Assembly: GCA_036925085.1 (NCBI GenBank)
Contig: JAUPFP010000033.1
Coordinates: 310,001-374,000, forward strand
Direction: 5' to 3'
Length of the DNA stretch: 64,000 nucleotides
Source: Brachycybe producta
Lineage: Eukaryota; Arthropoda; Diplopoda; Playtdesmida; Andrognathidae
Shown: piece by piece, positions 36,966 through 46,867 of the stretch
How the letters are laid out: each line of letters starts with the position of its first letter
Position numbering within the stretch: position 1 is the first letter of the stretch
Notes under the pieces: model-generated
Database searches by the model: none
Told to the model about the DNA's origin: nothing
The model's input: the letters and a program-made list of their open reading frames with translations, nothing else
Made by a program: the position numbers and the translations under genes

Positions 36966-37739
36966 AAGCATTTTATTAAGTTGCTTCCAAAGTGATAAAA
37001 AAAAATTTATTTATTGGCCATCGACTTGGTTGTTTTGCATATTGACTTGGTTAATCTGTAGATTGACTGCAATTTTCAACTTTGTAACATACGCATAATA
37101 TAGGAGGAAGCAGAAGAAAAAAACAAAAACTCAAGAAGTTAGTCAACAGAAAAAGACAAATAGAAAGAGAAAATTCCTAAGGAATGTCTCATGAGTTCCT
37201 ATTTTTTTTTTGTTATCTTTTTTCAGTTAAAATGATTGGGTCAATCTCTCTTGAACACATACACTATACTGTATACTCACTCATGGCCGAATTTGAACTT
37301 TCTATAATATCGGAAAGAGGATATGAACAGAGAGAGAGAGAGAGAGAGAGAGAGCGGACAGGACGGGTTTTAAAACTTGCATCACACACAATCACATAAC
37401 AAACAAGGGAGAAAGAAAGATATCCATTTATTCCTTCCCACTTCCTCCTCTCCCCCCTTTTTTTTTTTGCTTCCTGATTCCTTTTTTACAGGTTTGTAAT
37501 TTCAATTTGAGCTTTTTTTTTTTACTTAGCACATTTTTTCTAAAATACTCATTTAGCGTTTCTTAACAAGTGCTAAATAGAAACACAAACGAATAGAGAG
37601 AAAATTACTATTCTATTCTTTTATTCTTGGTTTTTTATTTTATTCTTATTTCAGACTTAGAAGGTTGGATCACACATGCAGAGAGAAAAAAAAAAATTCA
37701 ACTGAAGAAATTTAATTTGAATAATTATGGGTTGTTTTT

Positions 37740-38090
37740 TTTAAACTTGTAAACTGTGCGCCTCTCGAAATCTTTGATTATTCTATCTTTTTCACCGTGA
37801 AAAATGAAATACTTGAATGTGTTTTAGAAACTAGAAGGGTATCTCAATCATTTAAGTATATTTGCAATGTTGATAACTTTTTTTTTAAATAAGCTTTCTT
37901 ATGTGAATTTGAAAATAATTAAACTTTAAACAGAAGACATTTTTTTTAAAAAAAAAATTTGTCAACAAAAAGTTTATTATGAAAGATATGAACATGAAAA
38001 TTGAGCTACCAATTCCAGTTTCGAAAACACTTTCTAGTTTCTCATAATTTTGCTCCTGAAAAAGACAGAAGAAAAATTCAGATAGAAAAA
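37740..38090. mobile_element. Family B MITE
   Basis: TTTTAGAAACTAGAAGGGTA at left and TTTCTAGTTTCTCATAATTT plus GCTCCTGAAAAAGACAG at right. Confidence 0.7.
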
Positions 38091-38390
38091 TTCTATTCAA
38101 TTGGCAGAAAGTAGGCAGAAAATACAGATAAACTGTGTTTTCCTACCCCTTGGAATTACATGTTATCATCCAATAGGAAGGCGTCCTTCACATGCACGAT
38201 TCTTTATGGCAGCTTTTACTATTCTTCCCTCTTCCATCCTTTATAACCTAAAAAATACCCTTTGAAGTGTTTTTCTGTTGTAAATAGTGAAAAACATTTT
38301 GAATGCAAAAGTAAAGCAGAAATACAACTGAAACTTCATTCTTCTTCTTCTTTCCCTGGACCGCACATAGTGGGGTAGGTCAATGATGAA

Positions 38391-38595
38391 ACAGGATATT
38401 AAAAAACGGGACAAACAGAAGTTGGCTCCGCCCTTTTTATGACGAACGGCAACTTCTAATTGGTTTGTTGTGTGGTTGGACGTTGAAAAGGGCGGAGCAT
38501 ATGATATCATACTACATAACCAACCAATTAGAAGTTGCGTTCGTCATAAAAAGGGTGGAGCCAACTTCTGTTTGTCCCGTTTTCTAATTGCCTGT
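38391..38595. mobile_element. Family C foldback MITE with 8-bp target duplication
   Basis: ACAGGATATTAAAAAACGGG to TTTTCTAATTGCCTGT, flanked by ATGATGAA on both sides. The central TGACGTCA has decayed to TGATATCA. Confidence 0.82.
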
Positions 38596-39276
38596 ATGAT
38601 GAAGACGAATGATGAAGACGAATGATGACGAGCCATGCGGCCCGGAATGAGGCGAAGTGTTTTACGAACGGCTGCCCTGCGTGTGACGTCAACACTGCAG
38701 TAATGCAGAAATTATGAAAGACAAACACAACAACCATATGCTTTGACCGAAATTAGAACCTGGAACACCGAAAGGGGTCAGCCACCGGAACGTCAGCACA
38801 GCTGAAACTTCATTTTGAAATTTTTTATTTCTATTTTCAACATTTTCATGCATGTGTGATCCAGCCTCACACTTCCTTTTTGAAGAAGAAAAAAAAAAGT
38901 CCTCAAAAATAAAAAAGGTTCTGAGAATGACCACAGATTCATGAACTAAAACCTGCAATTCTATTTTTATTCCGTTTCATTTCAGAGCCGCCTGTGTTTA
39001 TTTATTTTTTTCGTTTTCATTTTCTCAACCAGGTATTTAAAATTCAATTGACAAAAATGTAAGAAGAAGAAAAAAAATAACATGGTTGTTTCTAATAGTA
39101 AGTCTCAAAGAAGGAAAACTTTTTTCGCACTTGAACTTTCAACTTGAACCCAACATAAAGGAATTTTCTCTTATGTTTCAAGAAAACAGATCAGATAGGG
39201 TTCAATAAGTTGGAAGTTCAAGAGCCAAGTTTTCTTCTTGAATTTGGGCAAAATAATAACATAGGCCATGATGGAC

Positions 39277-39480
39277 ACAGGCATTTAGAAATCGGGACGA
39301 ACACAAGTTGGCTCCGCCCTTTTTATGACGCCCAGCAACTTCTAATTGGTTTGTTGTGTGGTTCGACGTTGAAAAGGGCGAAGCATGTGACGTCAGACTA
39401 CATAACGAACCAATTAGAAGTTGCCGGTCGTCATAAAAAGAGTATGCACAGTGAACATTCACGTACACATTCCTTTGTGC
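39277..39480. mobile_element. Family C MITE, right arm degenerate
   Basis: Starts ACAGGCATTTAGAAATCGGG. The left arm and centre are normal, but after CGTCATAAAAAGAG the right arm is replaced by unrelated sequence ending TGTGCCTGT. Confidence 0.6.
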
Positions 39481-39771
39481 CTGTATTTATATACAGGGTG
39501 ACCATAAACAGGGACTAATGTCAACATGGCACCAATTAAAAAGAATTTCTATATATAATTAGCATTTAGGCTATTTTCAAACTATTTTTAAAAAATAAAA
39601 GGAATCATAACTAGTATATAACATAGTATATTTTAGTGTTTATTGCACTTTAAATTAGGTTTCAAACGTAACTTTACAGCGAAAAGAAAGACTAAACGAA
39701 AACCGAACACACACCATGTTAAACGGTTATACCAGATATTGCATCATACCCATTTTTTCTTCTTGTGACTT

Positions 39772-40067
39772 ATACCTAGTACACACCTGATAATTTAAAT
39801 GCATTTAAATTATAAACGTGTTTTACAGAGCCCTGTGAAGGGCACACAAACAATATATCGAATTCAATTTATTCAGTTAATAATCTGAAAATATTGAGTT
39901 AATACTTTAATATATAATCTAATGACAACATATTGATTTAGTATTTCAATTTAAAATATTAATAATAAAGTCAATTTTTATTTGGTGTTCATGTCCTTAA
40001 CTGGATTCCGTATAATTCACCTAAACACATTTAACTTGAATTCATTGAACACATGTGTGTACAAGGC
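39772..40067 (-). mobile_element. Family A MITE
   Basis: ATACCTAGTACACACCTGAT to ATGTGTGTACAAGGC; full-length body. Confidence 0.8.
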
Positions 40068-40849
40068 CTCTTAAGTTAGAAATCAACACAAAACAGCGTG
40101 ATTTAATTAAAAATCGAATCGAATTGGATATTTTTCTTCCGATTTTTAATCGGAATCAGAATTGAATCATCAAATTCATAAGAGTCCATTCTTCAGTGAT
40201 TTTTAGCTGGCTATCCCTAGATGAAACCCGGCCTAAGTGAATGGCACGCACATACTTACATACATACATACATACAGACACATTACGCACACAAAATCAC
40301 AGACAAGTAGTTTAGTTGAAGGAAACTTTTTCCAAAGAAAAGTTAAAAAGGGGCATTGTCCTATTGTTGGAGGAGAAGAGAGAACACATGGAATATTATT
40401 TTTTTTTGTTATACTGCAAGGTGAAACCAGCAGCTTTCTCTCATAAGTTCACCACAAGTTTTCTATAAATGTTAGCCTCCTCAACCCCCCCCCCCCCCCC
40501 TTTCACCTCAAACATTCAACTCCCTCTTGAAATGCAACAAACAGTTTGGAAAAACAACATTTTAAGGTCAACATTTTTGTGTGCACAACTCATCAGCTGA
40601 GATTCTTGCTTTCGTGTATACTTACACCATCATTAAAGGAGGATAACTCACGGATAAACAGAAACATAAAAATTTATTCATCATTCTCCAAAAAAAAAAA
40701 ACCACCTTCCTTGCTATTTCCTCCTACCTTGATGAAACAAATATTTTAACATGAAACGTGCTGCCATCTAGTAGCTACCTTCATAATTATTAAACCAGAT
40801 TCTATTTTCTGTTTTTATTTCATACAGCATTTATTGTACCTGAAGCACT

Positions 40850-41250
40850 AAGTACAGTTTGCGCCATCTATTGGCCACACTCAAGTTTTTCAACAAAATG
40901 TTCCTTATACCTTCGACACACACGAGTTAAATGAATTGAAATTAAATGTTTAGGTGAATTATACGGAATCCAGTTAAGGACATAAACCCAAATATAAATT
41001 GACTTTATTATAATTTTAAATTGAAATACTAAATCAATATTTTTTGTCAATAGTTTATATAAATTATATTTAAGTATTCACTCAATATTTTCAGTTTATT
41101 AACTGAATAAATTGAATTCGACTTATTGTTTGTCCTTCACAGGGCTCTGTAGAACACGTTTATTATTTAAATGCATTTAAATTATCAGGTGTGTGTACTA
41201 GGTATTAGGAAGAGTTCATAGTTGATTTACATCTGTATATCTTGCTTCTT
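40850..41250. repeat. Dispersed repeat split by a family A MITE
   Basis: GTACAGTTTGCGCCATCTAT (40852-) and TAGTTGATTTAC (41219-) match the continuous sequence at 44940-45020, showing the pre-insertion arrangement. Confidence 0.6.
40907..41205 (+). mobile_element. Family A MITE inserted in another dispersed repeat
   Basis: ATACCTTCGACACACACGAG to GTGTGTACTAGGTAT. The sequence on either side (GCGCCATCTATTGGCCACAC and TAGTTGATTTAC) matches an uninterrupted copy at 44946-45020. Confidence 0.82.
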
Positions 41251-41405
41251 ATAAAAGATATATCAACATGAAAATATTCTTAAGTAATCGAGCTACCCTT
41301 CTAGTTTATAAAAAAAACACTTTCCAGTTTAGGTAACTGTGATCCTAAAAAAACAATAATTTTAAGGGAGTTTCAGGGGTGTTTACACTTTAAAATCACC
41401 TTAAT
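41225..41405. mobile_element. Family B MITE, half copy
   Basis: GATATATCAACATGAAAATA, CTACCCTTCTAGTTTATAAA and a terminal TTTACACTTTAAAATCACC. It stops just before the left terminal repeat of the Harbinger-like element. Confidence 0.6.
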
Positions 41406-41579
41406 ACTAACTATGGTGCACTCGCATTGATTGGATACGACTTAAGTGTCGCTTAAGTACGACTTAAACAACCTAACATCACATGTTACCGAGGCAAGAA
41501 GTTAATTTAATGCAAACAGTAAATATTTATTCGAAAACAAAGTTGTATCTTGCTACCTCAAACAAAATTAAAACACAAT

Positions 41580-42730
41580 TTAATCTTGTTTTTGCAACTT
41601 TGCAAGTTCAATCTGTACTTTTAACATTTCCAGTGAATGTTTCATTTTTTCTCGTTCAAACTGTCTTTCCTTTTCTCTTTCTTCAGCCTCGAACGTTCGA
41701 GTCCTTTCCTTATCCTCGAACTCCTTTTCCATTCGGTAACGTTTGAACGCAATCTCATCCTCCTGATTTTTCAGTTGTTGTTTCATATTCAGTTCGTCTC
41801 GTCTCAATTGCAGTTCCCACTTTTTCACTTCCCATTCCAATTTCCTTTCTTGAACTGCCGTACGTTCAGTTTGAGCACAAAGTAATGCCTCGGCTGCACT
41901 GGACTTTAGTACAGCAGATCGCTTAAGTAATGCAGCAGTACGATTACCAGAATCTGTCACGTTTGAAACCGGTGGTTGACCTGACGGCGACAGTGCTATG
42001 GAACTGACATCTGCATCCGAGTTATTCGTATCCTCCTCTTTCACGTTCGACTGTAAATAACTCGGAACCGAACCACAATCCGCAACATCGACCGTCGAGT
42101 CCTTCCAATTGCAATCCTCGTCCCATACGACCTCGTAAGCAGCCATTTCCAAACCATTATCGTACGAATAAGTAGAATCAAAACTCCTACGTTCTTTAAA
42201 AATTTCCTCGGCAATCGAAAAGTATTCCCATTTTCTACGTATTAATTCTAGAATACGTACAAAAATGAAAATGTTTTTAAACGTGTTGGTCAGGGATTTC
42301 AAAATGAACAACACCTTTAATTGTATTCGGATCTTTATCTGTGAATTCGATTCTGGAATCATTGTACCACATTTTCACCTCTCTGTATTTACTTTTGAAG
42401 TTGTGGTAACCTCCTTTCAGTTGACTGTCGCTGAAATGTTTGAATATTGTATGGTTCCTCAAACGTCTCATACATTCCATAATTGACGGTCGCTTTGAAT
42501 TATATAAAACAACAATTGGAAATTTGTATAACCAATTTAATTGCAACAACGTGCCGACACCACGAGTTCACCTCTAAATCTCCACTCCTATGTTCTTTAA
42601 GCAAAAATTGCGCCATTTCGTTCCAGTGGTCGTTTGTCCATGTCGTTCTCGGAACGCGTAATGTACGACATTTAACACGTTTCGTGTCTCGTACTCTTAC
42701 GTCTGGTACCTGTTTGATGTACCACCACAT
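41580..42730 (-). CDS. Myb/SANT-like DNA-binding protein of a Harbinger-type element, 3 exons
   Basis: Exons: 42730-42572, 42492-42315 and 42247-41580. The introns are 79 and 67 bp, with donors GAG|GTGAAC and AAAG|GTGTTG and acceptors TTCAAAG and ATTCTAG. Phases match, giving 334 aa. An in-frame stop directly precedes the ATG. Residues about 28-110 form a trihelix/SANT-like domain (RTTWTNDHWNEMAQFL, MECMRRLRNH, LKGGYHNFKSKYREVK, MWYND). The C-terminal ~100 residues are a long Glu/Lys/Arg-rich coiled coil. In Harbinger elements such a protein binds transposon ends and helps import the transposase. A minus-strand AATAAA lies at 41531-41526, 49 nt past the stop. Because it sits between terminal inverted repeats, a transposon origin is favoured over a host gene. 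Confidence 0.75.
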
Positions 42731-43227
42731 TTAGGTATAGGAAATACAGTGACATATGGAGTATGTTTGTTAAGTCAAGATTACTGGTTTACTTGATTAC
42801 GTTTACTGGATTTACTGGATTACTTATTTAAAAGGTGTCCGTTTTCCTGAAAGCTGTACCAATAGACACATCGCAAATGCACTAACTAGAACCGTAATTA
42901 GCTAATTTTTCACCAGAGGCAAGAAGAAAACTGGCGCCCCTTCGGGGATGGAATACAAAGATCACTTTCTGACCTGCAAAATTAAGTTGAATGTGGTTGG
43001 GTTATTTGGTTGGAAAGTATTTTCTATGGAAAGTTGTCCAGGTTTTGGTAGCAACCCGATTTTATTTTGCAGTCGAAACGTGGCCTGTGTGCCAATAATT
43101 CTAGTTATTTTGTGCCTCTCAGCTTTGTGCGCCCAATATCCTCACGCACTTCGCCCTAATTATAGCTCTAGCGCCAACAGACACGATTGGCACATTAAAT
43201 AAAATGAGGCAGTGCTAGCATGTTAAC

Positions 43228-43433
43228 ACAGGTAGTTAGAAATAGGTGAAAACTTCAGTTGGTTCCGCCCTTGTTATGACAACCGGCAACTGCTAATTGG
43301 CTGGTTATGTAGTCTGACGTTGAAACGGGCAGAGCATGTGACGTCAGACCACATAACCAGCCAATTAGAAGATGCCAGTCGTCATAACAAGGGCGGAGCC
43401 AACTGAAGTTTTCACCTATTTCTAACTACCTGT
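43228..43433. mobile_element. Family C foldback MITE nested in the Harbinger-like element
   Basis: ACAGGTAGTTAG...CTAACTACCTGT ends with long inverted arms, flanked by a perfect 9-bp duplication CATGTTAAC on both sides. Internally it carries CCGCCC, ATTGG and TGACGTCA. Confidence 0.8.
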
Positions 43434-43439
43434 CATGTT

Positions 43440-43617
43440 AACAGGCATGTAGACAGGAATATACAGTCGTTTGCCCTTTTGAGCGTCATACCAAATATCA
43501 ACCAATTGGAAAAGGCGGGGCATATGACGTCAAACCATTTAACAAACCAATTAGAAGTTGCCGATCCTCACAAATGGGGCGGGGCAAACGACTGTATCTT
43601 ACTGTCTTTACTTGCCT
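43440..43617. mobile_element. Family D MITE nested in the Harbinger-like element
   Basis: Starts ACAGGCATGTAGACAGG and ends CTTTACTTGCCTGT; the internal arms contain ACAGTCGTTTGCCC and its inverse. It abuts the family C copy. No clear target duplication. Confidence 0.7.
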
Positions 43618-44700
43618 GTAACATATAATTGTGACCCATCATGCTTTCAGTGACGAACCAGAACACTTCCGGAAAGAAGAGATAGAAAAAAGGAGAATGA
43701 TCGTGAAACGTCACATTTACATAATCAAAGTTGTAATCTTGAATTGACACACACTCAACCATTATTTTGTGATTGCTATTCAACTGAAATGCTTAATCTG
43801 AGTAAAATATGTTGACCTCACCAATTCCATATCACTTTGCCGTTGATAATTTCGATGGATTTTTTTTTTTGTAGAATGGATGTCGGGATAACCAATAAAC
43901 AACAGTCTAACACGATGAAATTAAACCTTTAATAAGTGATGGTGGCCATTTTAAACTATTAAGCTATTTATACGTTTAAGCAGCTCACCTGTAGCCTCTC
44001 GTATTATAGTTTAGTTCCGTGGGGAACACTATAAGTGGCTAAACCCTTAAGACTGGACAGTGGACACAGTGTGCCCCTGGATGTGAGGCCACATGCACCC
44101 ACACCGAATAACTTTCACGAAAGCAGCTAAAGCGCTTTAAGCCAATTCGACAACAAGCTATAATTTATGCAACTTAAGCTATTTAAGCGATCAATGCGAG
44201 TGCACATTTTTTTTATAATTAACCAATTTAGTCATGACTCATCAGTGACGTCACATGTCCATAGACATATGGGCATGACGTCAAAGATTACATAGCCGTT
44301 GTCAATATTTTTGAAAATAAACAATTAAATATAAAATTAACTACAAAAGAACGCTTCACAAACTTACAACGTTTTTATTCCCGCTAATGATCAAAACTCT
44401 TATCAGTTTTCTATATAATGACAGCGGCCATTAAGATTTTATTGCGTCACGGTTATATTAGACCAATCAGAAGCTAAGAATGTCGTACAATTTGACGAGT
44501 ACTATGCTGCCATCTATTGACTTATCGTTAAATTAATCATTTAAAAAAGCGCCTTTTATGAGAAAAAACGATAAATGCCTAAAAGTAACGCAGCTCCTAT
44601 GTTAGAAAAAAAAAGCGCTGCAAGTGAGTCAAGAATCGTCTGCTTTTTGAAGCTAGAAAGAAGCCATCTTGCCAAGGAGAGGACAGCAAAGGGGGTGAAT

Positions 44701-44897
44701 CACAGGCACGTAAAGACAGGAAGATACAGTCGTTTGCTCCGCCCTTTTATGAGCGTCAGAGCAAATATCAACCAATTAGAAATTGAAACGGGCGGGACAT
44801 GTGACGTCAGACCACATAACAAACCAATTAGAAGTTGCCAGTCCTCATAAAAGGGGCGGAGCAAACGACTGTATCTTACAATCTTTACTTGTCTGTG
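44701..44897. mobile_element. Family D MITE with 9-bp target duplication
   Basis: ACAGGCACGTAAAGACAGG to CTTTACTTGTCTGT, flanked by GGGTGAATC on both sides. Inverted arms carry GCTCCGCCC, CCAATTAG and TGACGTCA. Confidence 0.82.
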
Positions 44898-46512
44898 GGT
44901 GAATCTCGTACGCCCTGTAATTGTATAGTAACTAAAACTGTAAGTACAGTTTGCGCCATCTATTGGCCACATACAGTTTTGGCACAGGAAGAGCTCTTAG
45001 TTGATTTACCTCTGTATATTTATCTTGATACTGATGTATATTTGTAATGTTAATGTATTTGCCTGATGGCAATCGGAAATAATTAATGGCCATTATTTTT
45101 AACCAACTCATAAAAAATGTCAAATTCTAAGTTTTTTCTTAATGAAGATTTAATGATATTACCTGTTTCCCTTTTTTTTATTTAATTTATGTGTTTGATG
45201 TATCGTAAATAATGCGGAAAAAAAGCCCCAGATGTTTCAATTTTGTAACACCTAGAAAACCGTACCAGTGGTCCCAAATTTGGCCCTTAGGAGCTGCAAG
45301 GTGAAAATAGTTTCTTTTCTGAAACGTCAATGGAAAAACCTAAAAACTGGGTCCTTTTTAAACTAAACTATAAAATGTTTATTTTTTTAAGATAATTGCC
45401 ATGAAATAAATTTTAACATAATCTTTAACCATTCTAGTTTTGAAAACAAATTAATTTTTTTTCGTAATGTCGTTTCTATAAAAAAAACCGTTCGCTTCAT
45501 GTTTTTGCGTCCAAATATTCCAAAAAAAAAAAATCTATATCTATGGTTAGAACAAAAATAAAATAAATATCTATTCAACCGCCTTTATTTTGAAGAGCTT
45601 TTTTTTTCTCCAAAACTCGTTAAGTCCATATTTTGGACAAACCTATATTTTTTATTGCAGTTTAGTAACACTGTTTTCAGAGCTGCATCCAAAATCTGTT
45701 ACTTTTCATAGATCATTTAAGCCATCATTAGATGGCGCCACTAGCCCTCCCATATAGAAATGTACTGCCAGTCTTTAACTCTTGACTTACCTTCCTTTTT
45801 ATTTCACGTGGCAAACTTTTAATTGCGTCATCGCTATTTCTACACGTGCTTTATCTTAACTTATATTATGTTCTGGGTATAAGTTTGTCACGTTCTGATA
45901 ATTAAGGTTGTTTTGGACGTTTTAGAGCTAAAAGGCTGCATTCTATTTCAACTAATTGGCACGTGTGTGGCTTGCCACACCTATGGAGGTTGCAGGCCCC
46001 ATCTACCTTGCATTTATACAAGTATTTTTTTTTTCTATGGAGCCCTTTTAAGTCGAAAAACCCAAAGTAAAAACCATTCCAAATTCAGGGTTTCTATCTC
46101 TTTATTACACGTAAAAGGATTCGTTTTTTTGTTGTTGTTTCCTGAACAATTTGAGTAATGGTAACTGGACTTCTTGAGGTTTAGAAGAAGAAAAAATCTC
46201 AATTGTTCTCTTTCATTTGCATATTTTGCATAATGTTTATTTAGAAAAGAGTCAAAAACCATAAAACATTCCGAGAGAGACAATTTTCAATGATTCACAA
46301 CATCAATGAATCACTTGACAGTTCTGAACTTTCTTAGTTTTCTCTTATCTTACAATACACATTTTTTGTTGTTGACTTATTTACTAGACGGTTCATTTCA
46401 GATGGTTGGTTGGAATAGAAAGAATACAAGTCAAACATCTGTCTGAATCTACACCCGCCGCCGTCGTCCCAAACTGAGAAGAAGAAAAAAAACTAGAAGA
46501 GGTCACAAAACT
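44898..46512. other. No gene seen upstream of prolyl 3-hydroxylase
   Basis: Begins with the continuous copy of the GCGCCATCTATTGGCC repeat. The remainder is AT-rich and includes a weak family B fragment near 45360-45450. Confidence 0.55.
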
Positions 46513-46520
46513 TATAAAAA
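46513..46520 (+). promoter_or_regulatory. TATA-like box upstream of the prolyl 3-hydroxylase gene
   Basis: TATAAAAA lies 348 bp upstream of the start codon, in a locally GC-richer stretch (CCGCCGCCGTCGTCC at about 46456). If used, transcription would start near 46545 and the 5' UTR would be about 320 nt. The position is plausible, but no transcript evidence is available here. Confidence 0.35.
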
Positions 46521-46867
46521 GCTGTTGTCGTCACTATCTTTATGAGTTGTAACTCGATTCGCCATTCCAGGAAAAGTGAAAAAACACACACACATAAAAT
46601 ATACACATTCAAACAAACACTGAAGCTTCAAACGAAAACTTTTAAGGGGACGACGGTAATTTCTAAAGTTAAAAAGTTAGATGAGTGAATGAAAAGTGTT
46701 GCTTTTTTTGCTCTTTGCAGACAAACTATCATCATTTATCATTCAAGTTTCACCACCACTCTCGATAGGAAAAACACACCAAATAGTAAAAGAGTAACAG
46801 TGGCATCACAACCTCATTAGATAAGAGATGGAATCGTTTAACTCAAATTAATTTAAACTTCATTCAA

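Larger units (their letters stand above)
41417..44205 (-). mobile_element. PIF/Harbinger-like element with terminal inverted repeats and nested MITEs
   Basis: Inverted copies of GTGCACTCGCATTGAT lie at 41417-41432 and 44190-44205. Both are followed inward by several CTTAAG/TTTAAG words (CTTAAGTGTCGCTTAAGT on the left). The 2.8 kb between them encodes a Myb/SANT-like protein, the accessory protein typical of PIF/Harbinger transposons. No intact DDE transposase frame is present. Family C and D MITEs are inserted at about 43228-43433 and 43440-43617. Target duplication is unclear; the flanks share only AT. Confidence 0.6.

Noticed and set aside
38241-39518. Frames sharing NHTTNQLEVAXRHKKGGANF-like peptides
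   Set aside because: The shared peptide is a translation of the family C MITE arm, not a protein family.
41483-41885. Phe/Leu-rich plus-strand frames
   Set aside because: They are shadows of the coiled-coil exon of the SANT-like gene.
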